Notes under the pieces: model-generated
Told to the model about the DNA's origin: nothing
The model's database searches: none
Seen by the model: the letters and a program-made list of their open reading frames with translations, nothing else
Part shown: positions 39,122-48,581 of the stretch, piece by piece
Layout of the letters: every line of letters starts with the position of its first letter
Numbering within the stretch: position 1 is the first letter of the stretch
Program-made: the position numbers and the translations under genes
NCBI GenBank assembly: GCA_902559635.1
Contig: CACEIY010000002.1
Span: 1 to 64,000 of the forward strand
From: an uncultured Pelagibacteraceae bacterium
GTDB lineage: Bacteria > Pseudomonadota > Alphaproteobacteria > Pelagibacterales > Pelagibacteraceae
Direction: 5' to 3'
Length of the DNA: 64,000 nt

Positions 39122-39136
39122 ATAGTCAACGACTAT
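39122..39136. promoter_or_regulatory. Inverted repeat in tmoX-tdm divergent intergenic region, candidate operator
   Basis: ATAGTC-AAC-GACTAT, adjacent to AT-rich ATATTTATATAATATAAC. Confidence 0.35.
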
Positions 39137-39169
39137 ATATTTATATAATATAACAATAGATTTTTAAAA

Positions 39170-41509
39170 ATGTCGCAAACTACTTTAAATATCAAAGAGC
39201 CTGGTTTAAATGTTTTACCACCTGGAGTTGAAAGACATGTAGTAAATGCTGGTGGACTTACAGGTTTTCAAATTTTTCCAGACGACGAAATAGAAATTAT
39301 TAATGACGAAGGAAATCAAATTTGTGAAGTAGTTTGTTTTGATAAAGATGGAAAATCTGAACTTGGAATTTTAAGTCAAAAAGAATCTAATAAAAAAAGT
39401 TTTATTAAAGAAATATTAAAAAACAAAGACGAAAGTTCTTTAGCAGCAAATCTTCAATTAAAAAAAAGAAATTTAAAAATAAACGAGTCAAAATCATCAA
39501 TTTTATTTGATGACAAAACTCCAAGTGGTGAGAAAATTAAGATTAAATCAAAAGATAAATGTTATGCTATTTTTGCAGCGCCACAAAATGATATGTTGGT
39601 AAGTGAACAAAATCCTTCAAGTGATTTAACAATATTTATAAAAAGAGACAAAATAGTTAACGATAAAGAATTGTCTATTATACCTGATCCAATTTTTGAA
39701 CCAAATTATGAACAAAATATTTTGAAACAAACTGCAATTTCTTTTCAAGTAAAAGAAGGAGACTTTATTCAAGTAATCAGTCCAGCAGGAAGACAATGCT
39801 CCGACTTTGTTGCATTTGATACAAAAAAACTAGATAAAAAAATTGAAAAAGGTCTTGATTGGCAAACCACTAGAACATTTATGGGTAATACCTTTCCTGG
39901 ACCTGGTCTATTCTCAAAATTTTATGATACTGACCACGAACCACTAGTAGAGGTTGTTAGAGATACTGTCGGAAAACATGATACTTTTAATTTAGCTTGT
40001 ACTTCAAAATATTATGAAGACGCTGGTTATTTTGGTCATCCTAATTGCTCTGATAATTTAAGCAACTCAATGTCTAAATTTGGGGTTCAAAAACAAAAGG
40101 GTTGGCATGCCATAAACTTATTTTTTAATACTTCAGCTTCAGGTTTAAATTCTGTAATTTCTGATGAGTCATATGCAAGACCCGGTGATTACGTAATGTT
40201 TAGAGCTTTAAAAGATTTAACTATTGGAACAACTGCCTGTCCAAGTGATATTGATGCATGTAATTCATGGAATCCTACCGACATTTTTGTTAGAACGTAT
40301 GACAAAAAAAAAGAATTTTCAAAATCATTTGCTTTTAGAATGAAAACTGACTCAGAAAAAAAATTAACTAGAAACTCTGGTTTTCATCCTAGAACTTCAA
40401 AATTAACTAGAAACTTTATAGATGCTAGAGGTTTTTGGTTGCCTAACGATTATACCAAACATGGTTTAGTAGAAGAATATAATGCCTGCAGAGAAAAGGC
40501 AGTATTAATTGATTTATCATCTTTAAGAAAATTTGAAATAATTGGTCCAGATGCTGAAGAATTAATGAATTATACTCTCACAAGAAACATAAAAAAACTT
40601 TCAGTTGGTCAGGTTGTTTACTCTGCAATGTGTTATGAAAATGGAATGATGTTTGATGATGGCACTCTATTAAGATTAAGTGAAACAGGTTTTAGATGGA
40701 TTTGTGGAGATGAATATGCTGGAGAATGGTTAAAAGAAATAGCCAAAAAGAAAAATTTTAAAGTAAATATAAAAAATTCTACAGATCAAATTAGTAATGT
40801 TTCAATTCAAGGTCCAAAAAGTCGAGATATACTAAAAAAAATAATTTTTACACCACCTACCCAACCTTCTATTCAAGAATTAGAATGGTTTAGATTTTCC
40901 ATTTGCAGAGTCGAAGAACTTCAAGGAATTCCCTTGATTGTATCTAGAACAGGTTACACTGGTGAACTTGGTTACGAAGTATGGTGTCATCCAAAACACG
41001 CGCCTGAAGTATGGGATAAACTTATGGAGGCGGGAAAGAAAGATGGTTTAATTCCTGCAGGTTTTGCAGCGCTAGATAAATTGAGAATTGAGGCAGGGTT
41101 AATTTTATTTGGTAATGAATTTGATGGACAACAAGATCCTTTTGAAGCTGGAATTGGTTTTGCAGTTCCACTTAAAACTAAAGAAGAAGATTTTATAGGA
41201 AAAGATATTTTGAAAGAAAGAAAAACTAATCCACAAAAAAAACTTGTAGGTTTAGAGCTTATTGGTAAAGAGCCGTCAGGACATGGAGATTGTGTTCATA
41301 TAGGAAGATCCCAAGTCGGGATAGTTACAAGTGGATGTTTATCAACAACCCTCAATAAAAATATAGCATTGTGTAGGATTGACAGTCAATATTCAGAGCC
41401 AGGAACAAAAGTTGAAGTTGGAAAAATCGATGGCCATCAAAAAAGAATTTCTGCTCAAGTAGTGTCATTTCCACATTTTGACCCTAAAAAGACTAGAGTA
41501 CGATCTTAA
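39170..41509 (+). CDS. tdm: Trimethylamine N-oxide demethylase (N-terminal DUF1989-type plus C-terminal GcvT domain)
   Basis: DUF1989-like region FIQVISPAGRQCSDFVAFD ... DAGYFGHPNCSDNLSNSM; GcvT region ISRTGYTGELGYEVW; next to TMAO transporter and tmm. Confidence 0.9.
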   Translation: MSQTTLNIKEPGLNVLPPGVERHVVNAGGLTGFQIFPDDEIEIINDEGNQICEVVCFDKDGKSELGILSQKESNKKSFIKEILKNKDESSLAANLQLKKRNLKINESKSSILFDDKTPSGEKIKIKSKDKCYAIFAAPQNDMLVSEQNPSSDLTIFIKRDKIVNDKELSIIPDPIFEPNYEQNILKQTAISFQVKEGDFIQVISPAGRQCSDFVAFDTKKLDKKIEKGLDWQTTRTFMGNTFPGPGLFSKFYDTDHEPLVEVVRDTVGKHDTFNLACTSKYYEDAGYFGHPNCSDNLSNSMSKFGVQKQKGWHAINLFFNTSASGLNSVISDESYARPGDYVMFRALKDLTIGTTACPSDIDACNSWNPTDIFVRTYDKKKEFSKSFAFRMKTDSEKKLTRNSGFHPRTSKLTRNFIDARGFWLPNDYTKHGLVEEYNACREKAVLIDLSSLRKFEIIGPDAEELMNYTLTRNIKKLSVGQVVYSAMCYENGMMFDDGTLLRLSETGFRWICGDEYAGEWLKEIAKKKNFKVNIKNSTDQISNVSIQGPKSRDILKKIIFTPPTQPSIQELEWFRFSICRVEELQGIPLIVSRTGYTGELGYEVWCHPKHAPEVWDKLMEAGKKDGLIPAGFAALDKLRIEAGLILFGNEFDGQQDPFEAGIGFAVPLKTKEEDFIGKDILKERKTNPQKKLVGLELIGKEPSGHGDCVHIGRSQVGIVTSGCLSTTLNKNIALCRIDSQYSEPGTKVEVGKIDGHQKRISAQVVSFPHFDPKKTRVRS

Positions 41510-41859
41510 TGCCAAAAACAACAAAAGATTTACTCGAATTTTGGGAAGATCAAATGAAACTTTCTCATACATCTAGTAATTATTTTTTTAGAAAATCACC
41601 ATCACATTATCATATGATGCTTCTAGTAATGCATGCATATAAATATAAAGAGAACCTTACTGTTGAAGAATTAAAGACCAAATTATTTAAAACTTCACGT
41701 CCTAAGTCTGCTTTAATGATAAATGAAGCGTGTGAAAAAGGGTTTTTTTTTTTAGAAAAGACTTCAGGAGATCAAAGAAAAAAACATATTAAGCCCAGTA
41801 TGTCTTTTATTGAGGAATTTAATCAATATCTTGAAACGTTAAAACATCTTAGTTTTTAA
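41509..41859 (+). CDS. Putative winged-helix (MarR-like) transcriptional regulator
   Basis: Size and helical pattern LTVEELKTKLFKTSRPKSALMINEACEKGFFFLEKTSGDQRKKHIKPSM resemble a wHTH; starts 1 nt before the tdm stop ends. Confidence 0.6.
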   Translation: MPKTTKDLLEFWEDQMKLSHTSSNYFFRKSPSHYHMMLLVMHAYKYKENLTVEELKTKLFKTSRPKSALMINEACEKGFFFLEKTSGDQRKKHIKPSMSFIEEFNQYLETLKHLSF

Positions 41860-41882
41860 CAATTAAAATAATTATTACTTAT

Positions 41883-41904
41883 ATTTTTTATATATATAAA
41901 AAAT
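41883..41904. terminator. 22-bp AT palindrome between wHTH and FAD oxidoreductase genes
   Basis: ATTTTTTATATATATAAAAAAT, perfect self-complement. Confidence 0.4.
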
Positions 41905-41920
41905 TATATATTTACATCAC

Positions 41921-43267
41921 GTGAAAAATAAAAATGTAAATATGTCATTACCGACAAAAGCAAAAGTGGTTATAATCGGTGGAGGTATTCACGGATTAAG
42001 TACCGCTTGGAAACTTTCTGAAACTTATAAAAACCCTGGTGATATTGTTGTTATAGAAAAAAAAGATACTGCGGCTGGTGCAAGTGGAATAGCTTGTGGA
42101 GTTATAAGAAATAATTATTTTCAGCCAGCTATGAGAGAATTAATGGCTCACTCTGTAGAAGTTTGGGAAAGCGATCCAAAAGCTTTTAGATATAATCCTG
42201 TTGGGTATATGCAAATTTCTCCAGAAGTAATGCACAAAGATGTAGCTAGTATTTATGAACAACAAAAAGCAATTGGATATGAATCAGTTTTTATTGAAGG
42301 AGAAAAAGATTGTACAAAATACATGAAAAGTATTTTTGAAGATTGGCAAGCTCAAGGAATTACATCTGTTCTTCATGAAAAAAAAGGGGGATATGCATTT
42401 AACAAAGACTCCATTAAAGCATTAGAAAGCAAAGCTAATTCAAATGGAGTTAAAGTTCATAAAGGAGTTAAAGTTACTGGCTTTAAAAGAGGAAGTAATA
42501 GTAATGCTATTACTGGAGTTGAAACAGACAAAGGAACAATTGACTGTGAACAAGTAGTCGTAGGAGCTGGTCCATGGGTTAGAGATTTTTGGAACATGTT
42601 AGAGCTTCCTAAAACTACTGAAATAAAAGACCAAGATGGTAAAATGCATGAAGTCGATATGTGGACATATTGGTTCTTGCAAGAAGGTGTTTTAGGTGTT
42701 GAAGCAGACTATTTAAAAACAAATGATGGAAAGCAGCCACCGGTAATCCATGTCGATACAGACGCGCCGTTATATTCTGACAAAGATAAAAAATTAATTA
42801 CAGATAAATTATGGGGAATATATTACAAACCTGATATTGAAGGTTTGGGTGTGCAAGGTGGAACTTCTCCCTACATAGTAAAAAAACATTTTGATAAAGT
42901 TAATGTTGATCCATACGGAATAGAGTCTCCAGAATATCAAACTACAGATGAATTTGCCGACATGTGGTCTTCTGCTTTAGCACATTGTCAAAAAAGATTT
43001 GAAGGGAAATCAAATCTTTATAGAAGAGGACCTTCGGGTGGTCTTGGCTGTTTAACACCTGACTCTTTTCCAATTTTTGATAGATTTTTTGAAAATGTTT
43101 ATATGATAGCTGATGCAAATCACGGCTATAAAATGTTAGGAGTTGGTCATCTAGTAGCACAAGAAATTTTAGGACAAGAAAGTAATTTATTAAAACCATT
43201 TCGATTCAATCGATACGCGAAAGGTGAACTTCACCCCACTTCGAACAGTCCATTTCCTTGGAGCTAG
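41921..43267 (+). CDS. FAD-dependent oxidoreductase, DAO/sarcosine or dimethylglycine dehydrogenase-like
   Basis: KVVIIGGGIHGLSTAWKLSETY; AAGASGIACGVIRNNY; VVVGAGPWVRDFW; YMIADANHGYKMLGVG. Confidence 0.88.
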   Translation: MKNKNVNMSLPTKAKVVIIGGGIHGLSTAWKLSETYKNPGDIVVIEKKDTAAGASGIACGVIRNNYFQPAMRELMAHSVEVWESDPKAFRYNPVGYMQISPEVMHKDVASIYEQQKAIGYESVFIEGEKDCTKYMKSIFEDWQAQGITSVLHEKKGGYAFNKDSIKALESKANSNGVKVHKGVKVTGFKRGSNSNAITGVETDKGTIDCEQVVVGAGPWVRDFWNMLELPKTTEIKDQDGKMHEVDMWTYWFLQEGVLGVEADYLKTNDGKQPPVIHVDTDAPLYSDKDKKLITDKLWGIYYKPDIEGLGVQGGTSPYIVKKHFDKVNVDPYGIESPEYQTTDEFADMWSSALAHCQKRFEGKSNLYRRGPSGGLGCLTPDSFPIFDRFFENVYMIADANHGYKMLGVGHLVAQEILGQESNLLKPFRFNRYAKGELHPTSNSPFPWS

Positions 43268-43339
43268 TTATCTAAGTAGACAGATGTTTTTTTTTCCGTT
43301 ACCTTTTTGAACTTAAAATATTTTATTTAAAGGGGAATA

Positions 43340-44809
43340 ATGACTGATTTAGAAAAACATGTTAACCAGCCAGGAAGAGCAAAACTTGTAAAAAGAGTTA
43401 GAGAAAAAATTAAGGAGTTAGGAATAACTTATATTTATTTTCAATTTATTTCAGTTACTGGAAGAGTTGTAGGTAAAGGTATACCTGCAGATCATTGGGA
43501 AAGAACAGCTGAAAAAGGATTTCAGCTAGTTTATGGTTCAACAGCAAACTTATTTTTAGATCGACATAATAATTATATTGGTTATGGACCCGAAGCTATG
43601 GAATTAGTAGGTATTCCAGATCCAGAAACTTTCGTTCAATTACCTTGGGATAAAAGAGTTGGAAGAGTTTTTTGTACTTGTTTTAGAAATAGAGAAGAAA
43701 GAAAAAATCCAGGAGGTCATTTAACATCTGACTGTAGAGGAAACTTAAGAATCTTTATGGATGAATTTCAAAAAAAACATGGTTTAGAATTAAGAGTTGG
43801 AACAGAGCCAGAAATGATGTGGTTAACTAAAAACCCTGATGGAACTCCAACTGGAAAAGGTTTCTCAAAACCATTCTGTTATCATATTGATCAATTTGAA
43901 TCTTTAAGACCTGTGTTTATGAAAGTAATAGAATACTCGAATGCAATGGGCTTAGATATGATTCAAGGTGATCACGAAGACGCTCCCGGCCAATTAGAAT
44001 TGAACTGGACATACGATAATGTGTTAAGAAATGCGGACAGATTATCTACTTATAGACAGATCTGTGCTCAAGTAGCTAGAGAGCATGGTTTAATTGCTTG
44101 TTTTATGACAAAACCATTTATGGGTGTTTCTGCTAGCGGTTGTCACACAAATATGTCTTTATGGAAAGGTGGAAAAGTTTCAGTAAATAAACTCGGACAC
44201 AAAAACTTACCAGGTGTTGAAGAAGTATTTAGTTATGTTTCTGGAGGGACAAATACTTTTATGCCTGACACTAAAGATATGCAGATGCCTGGAAAGATTG
44301 GCCTGCAATCTATTGCTGGAATTATGAAACATTTACCAGCACTAACTGCTTTAGGATCTTCAACCGTAAATTCATATAGAAGATTATGGGATCAAGGATT
44401 TTGGGCTCCAGTATATGCAGATTGGGGATACCAAAATAGAACTTGCGGATTAAGAGTTTCTGCTCCTGGAAGATTCGAATACAGATCAGTAGACTCAATG
44501 CATAATCCATATTTACTAGGTGCAGCTCTATTAAAAGCATGTAACGAAGGTATATCTAAAAAAATGAAACCCGCAGCACCAGAGTCTAGAAATATTTATG
44601 AAGCTCAAAAAGCTGGTAAAGATGTCAAAAAACTTCCATTAAGTTTAGGTGAAGCACTAGAAAGATTGGCTGAAGATGAGGTAATTAAATCTGCAATGCC
44701 AGATGAAATGTATAAAGTTTTCCATTGGTATAAAAATGATGAATGGGAAAGATTTTTAGGAGCAACAACTCAATGGGATCTAGATACTTATCTTGATTGC
44801 TTGCCATAA
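43340..44809 (+). CDS. Glutamine synthetase-like gamma-glutamyl ligase (489 aa)
   Basis: GS catalytic motifs: GTEPEMMWL, GDHEDAPGQLELNW, KPFMGVSASGCHTNMSLW, RFEYRSVDSMHNPYL. Confidence 0.9.
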   Translation: MTDLEKHVNQPGRAKLVKRVREKIKELGITYIYFQFISVTGRVVGKGIPADHWERTAEKGFQLVYGSTANLFLDRHNNYIGYGPEAMELVGIPDPETFVQLPWDKRVGRVFCTCFRNREERKNPGGHLTSDCRGNLRIFMDEFQKKHGLELRVGTEPEMMWLTKNPDGTPTGKGFSKPFCYHIDQFESLRPVFMKVIEYSNAMGLDMIQGDHEDAPGQLELNWTYDNVLRNADRLSTYRQICAQVAREHGLIACFMTKPFMGVSASGCHTNMSLWKGGKVSVNKLGHKNLPGVEEVFSYVSGGTNTFMPDTKDMQMPGKIGLQSIAGIMKHLPALTALGSSTVNSYRRLWDQGFWAPVYADWGYQNRTCGLRVSAPGRFEYRSVDSMHNPYLLGAALLKACNEGISKKMKPAAPESRNIYEAQKAGKDVKKLPLSLGEALERLAEDEVIKSAMPDEMYKVFHWYKNDEWERFLGATTQWDLDTYLDCLP

Positions 44810-44836
44810 ACAAAAAATTTTAAATAGGGTAGTAAT

Positions 44837-45781
44837 ATGTGCGGAATTGCGGGATTAATTCATAGAGGAAAATCTTCTAAAGTAGGTCACGAACTTCAAG
44901 GAATGTTGCAAGCTCTTAAGCATAGAGGTGAAGACTCAACAGGTTACGCTTTGTACGGTGATACTGACGGAAAAAATTTCATTATGAGATTTAAAGTGGG
45001 TGAAAACGTTGGGGAAGGAAGCACATCAGTAGCTGAAGATGTATCTGTATATGATGAAAGAAAAAAAATTGTTGATAATTATCTTTCTGAATTAGGAGCA
45101 AAAATTATTAAAGAGGATAGAATACTCCCCTACTCTTTAAGATATGAAATAGAGTATGATAAAAAAGATTTACTAAATTTTTCACAAAAAATAGAAAGTA
45201 TTCCTGGAGTTGAAATTCTGTCAATGGGTAAGTCCTTGGAAGTTATCAAAGATCTTGGAAATGCTAAAATGGTTTGTGATAGGTATAATTTAGATAAACT
45301 TGTAGGGACACATGCAATAGGTCATGCAAGGATGGCTACTGAGTCTGGTGTTGATATTAAGTCTGCACATCCATTCTGGGGTTATCCTTTTAGCGATGTA
45401 TCAGTAGTTCATAATGGCCAATTAACAAATTATTGGAATAACAGAAGAGCCTTGGAAAATAAAGGAATGAGATTTATGTCTGAATGTGACTCTGAATTAA
45501 TTGCTGTTTATTTAGCTGAAAAAATGAGAGATGGTGCTTCATTGGAAGAAGGTATGAAAGACTCATTATCTGGTTTAGATGGTGTTTTTACATATTTCGT
45601 AGCCACAAAAGATTCTTTAGGTATGGCAAAAGATACTATGGCTGCTAAACCTCTAGTTTTATATGAGTCTGATGAATTGGTTGCTATGGGTTCAGAAGAG
45701 ATAGCTATTAGATCTATTTTACCGCATGAAATTGATACTTACGATCCATTCGATGGGGAGGTTAAAGTATGGCAAATTTAA
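44837..45781 (+). CDS. mgsA: Class II glutamine amidotransferase-domain protein, N-methylglutamate synthase subunit A / GlxB-like (copy 1)
   Basis: Ntn Cys2 MCGIAGLIHRG; LKHRGEDSTGYALY; GHARMATESG; VVHNGQLTNYW. Confidence 0.85.
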   Translation: MCGIAGLIHRGKSSKVGHELQGMLQALKHRGEDSTGYALYGDTDGKNFIMRFKVGENVGEGSTSVAEDVSVYDERKKIVDNYLSELGAKIIKEDRILPYSLRYEIEYDKKDLLNFSQKIESIPGVEILSMGKSLEVIKDLGNAKMVCDRYNLDKLVGTHAIGHARMATESGVDIKSAHPFWGYPFSDVSVVHNGQLTNYWNNRRALENKGMRFMSECDSELIAVYLAEKMRDGASLEEGMKDSLSGLDGVFTYFVATKDSLGMAKDTMAAKPLVLYESDELVAMGSEEIAIRSILPHEIDTYDPFDGEVKVWQI

Positions 45782-46623
45782 AAAATACTGAAAAAAAAAC
45801 AAAAGCCCAAGCTATGGGTATGCATACAGAAGTTTTAACAGGAAGAACCCAACAAAAATTCTTTAATCCTGATGAAGCTGAGAATTTTTATTATTTTGGT
45901 ACTTATGATGTAGATTTTAATAAAAGAACTGATTTAGATGTTTTGGATATGACAGCACCAGAAGCTAATAAAGAAATTGATAATTTAATGAGCCAAGGCT
46001 TCGGAACTATAGTGATTAAAAATCCTCAAGGAAAACACAGTCTTGGTGTTGGTATTTTAAATAAATTAAATTTAATTTTTGAAGGAAGTTTAGGTTATTT
46101 TGGTATGGGATCATGCGATGGTCCTATAGTACGAATTAATGGTAGAGTTGGCTGGTCTTGTGCAGAAAACTTAATGGCCGGAAAAGTAGTTATTGAAAAA
46201 AATGCTGGATCATGTTTTGGAGCTGCCATTAGAGGTGGAGATTTAATTTGTAAAGGAAGTGTTGGTGCTAGAACTGGTATCGATATGAAGGGAGGAACAA
46301 TTATAGTTGGTGGAGATGCTGGGGCATTCACTGGTTTTATGATGCAAAGAGGAAGAATTATTATTTTAGGAAATGTGGGAATTAATTTGGGAGATTCTAT
46401 GTATGATGGGACAATTTTCGTAGGTGGAGAAATTGGCTCTTATGGTAGTGATGCTGTAGATTCTGAATTAACTAAAAACGATCAAGATTGGTTAAAAAGA
46501 AAATTAAAAGTTGCCGAAATAGGTGAAAACTTTGATGTTACTAAAATGAAAAAAATCGTAGCAGGTAAAAAACTTTGGAATTATGATAATTTAGAACCTA
46601 CAGAGAAAAAAGGAGCAATTTAA
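45769..46623 (+). CDS. mgsB: Glutamate synthase GXGXG-domain protein, MgsB/GlxC-like (copy 1)
   Basis: Beta-helix repeats: GYFGMGSCDGPIVRINGRVGWSCAENLMAGKVVIEKNAGSCFGAAIRGGDLICKG. Confidence 0.87.
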   Translation: MANLKNTEKKTKAQAMGMHTEVLTGRTQQKFFNPDEAENFYYFGTYDVDFNKRTDLDVLDMTAPEANKEIDNLMSQGFGTIVIKNPQGKHSLGVGILNKLNLIFEGSLGYFGMGSCDGPIVRINGRVGWSCAENLMAGKVVIEKNAGSCFGAAIRGGDLICKGSVGARTGIDMKGGTIIVGGDAGAFTGFMMQRGRIIILGNVGINLGDSMYDGTIFVGGEIGSYGSDAVDSELTKNDQDWLKRKLKVAEIGENFDVTKMKKIVAGKKLWNYDNLEPTEKKGAI

Positions 46624-48032
46624 TGCCTAAGAAAAAAAATAAAAAAAAAACAAATAGTAAAGGTGTTGGTGGAAAAGCAGATGTCCATGCTCATGAAGAA
46701 GGTAAAAGAAACAAAAGTTTATTAGGATACAATGCTATTTTTACCCCTGAAGTTATAGACGATATTCATATTAAATCTCAATTAGGAAGATACAGAATGC
46801 GAGGAATGGCATTAATGAAAAAAATTCCTACTTTTGATGATTTAGTTTTTTTACCAGGCACACTAACAAGATTTGTAATTGAAGGTTACAGAGAAAAATG
46901 TGAAACAAAAACTGTAATTGGTCCAAGATGTGAAAACCCAATTGAGTTAGATATCCCTGTTTATATTACTGGTATGAGTTTTGGTGCACTATCATATGAA
47001 GCTAAAACTGCTTTAGCAAGAGGAGCAACAATGGCTGGAAGTGCAACTTGTTCTGGTGAAGGTGGAATGATACCTGACGAAAGAAGATATTCTGAAAAAT
47101 GGTTTTACCAATGTATTCAATCTAGATATGGATTTAATCCTCATCATGCTCAATTAGCAGATGGGATTGAAGTATTTATTGGACAAGGTCAAAAAGTTGG
47201 AATGGGTGGTCACTTAATGGGTCAAAAAGTAACTGACCAAGTTGCTGAGATGAGATCATTACCATCTGGTATTGACCAAAGATCTCCAGCAAGACATCCT
47301 GACTGGTTAGGTCCAGATGATTTAGCTTTAAAAGTTGAGGAATTAAGACAATTAACAAAAAATAAGGTTCCAATTCAATTAAAACTTGGGGCATCAAAAG
47401 TTTATGATGATGTTCGAATGGCAGCAAAATGTGATCCTGACTCTATTTATCTTGATGGTATGGAAGGCTCAACTGGAGCAGGTCCACACATAGCCGCAGC
47501 AAATACGGGAATTCCGGGTATAGCAGCAATCAGAGAGGCTAGAAGAGCTTTGGATGATGTGGGTAAAACTGGAAAAGTAACTTTAATTTATGCAGGAGGA
47601 GTTAGAGATGGTGCTGATATGGCAAAGGCTTTAGCATTAGGAGCTGATGCAATTGCAATTGGTACAGGTTCAATGATTGCATTAAATTGCAATAAAGATA
47701 TCCCCGAAGCAAATTTTGAAAAAGAAATGGGTGTAAAAGCAGGAGAATGTTATCACTGTCATACGGGAAGATGTCCAGTTGGTGTTGCAACTCAAGATCC
47801 TAAATTAAGGGCAAGATTAAATCCTGATGATGCAGCATTAAGAGTATATAATTATTTACATTCAATGACTTTAGAAGCGCAGCTTCTAGCAAGAGCATGT
47901 GGTAAAACTAATATTCATTCATTAGAGCCTGAAGATTTGGCTGCGTTAACATCTGAAGCATCTGCTTTAGCTAAAGTGCCTTTAGCAGGAACTAATTACA
48001 CTGTTGGAGTAGATAACTTTCATAAAATATAA
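46623..48032 (+). CDS. mgsC: Glutamate synthase FMN-domain protein, MgsC/GlxD-like (copy 1)
   Basis: DIPVYITGMSFGALSYEAKTALARGA, GEGGMIPDER, GGHLMGQKVTDQVA, CYHCHTGRCPVGVATQ. Confidence 0.93.
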   Translation: MPKKKNKKKTNSKGVGGKADVHAHEEGKRNKSLLGYNAIFTPEVIDDIHIKSQLGRYRMRGMALMKKIPTFDDLVFLPGTLTRFVIEGYREKCETKTVIGPRCENPIELDIPVYITGMSFGALSYEAKTALARGATMAGSATCSGEGGMIPDERRYSEKWFYQCIQSRYGFNPHHAQLADGIEVFIGQGQKVGMGGHLMGQKVTDQVAEMRSLPSGIDQRSPARHPDWLGPDDLALKVEELRQLTKNKVPIQLKLGASKVYDDVRMAAKCDPDSIYLDGMEGSTGAGPHIAAANTGIPGIAAIREARRALDDVGKTGKVTLIYAGGVRDGADMAKALALGADAIAIGTGSMIALNCNKDIPEANFEKEMGVKAGECYHCHTGRCPVGVATQDPKLRARLNPDDAALRVYNYLHSMTLEAQLLARACGKTNIHSLEPEDLAALTSEASALAKVPLAGTNYTVGVDNFHKI

Positions 48033-48040
48033 AAATAATA

Positions 48041-48457
48041 ATGGCTAAGAAAAAAAATATAAAAGTTAAAAACAAACCAAAAAAAGAAAAGAAAATGAAG
48101 CTTGGTACTTTTAAAGAAACCGCTAGAGAAAAACTAATTGGCCAACATATTGGTTACAGATATGATGTAAATTTACTTCCTGATTATAAAAAAATGACTC
48201 CATTTCTAAAAAAATATGTGGAAGCTATGGGTTGGGATGATTTAAACTGGTTAGAAGACGTCCATATGGGTTATGAAGAAGGAAGACCTGCGGTATTTTG
48301 TAGAAATGCAAATGGTTGGGTTACAATTCCTAAATCTATTAAACTACCTAATAATCAACAAGACAGAGACATGATAGCTAGAGAGCTTCTTGTTAAATTT
48401 CAAATGTCTCCAAAACATCCTCTTGTTGATTTAAAAAAGGCCTACTTAAAATTCTAA
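48041..48457 (+). CDS. Conserved hypothetical protein (138 aa) linked to mgsC copy 1
   Basis: ORF 9 nt after mgsC; compositionally coding; no family recognised. Confidence 0.65.
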   Translation: MAKKKNIKVKNKPKKEKKMKLGTFKETAREKLIGQHIGYRYDVNLLPDYKKMTPFLKKYVEAMGWDDLNWLEDVHMGYEEGRPAVFCRNANGWVTIPKSIKLPNNQQDRDMIARELLVKFQMSPKHPLVDLKKAYLKF

Positions 48458-48581
48458 TCACACAATCTAAAGTTGTTTTTTTTTTAAAACCTAGTGTCTG
48501 TATTGGGTTTTATAAGATTGTTTTGTTTGTCACACCTTTCTAAATTTTATAGGGTTTTGAAAACTAATATGGAGAGAGAAT

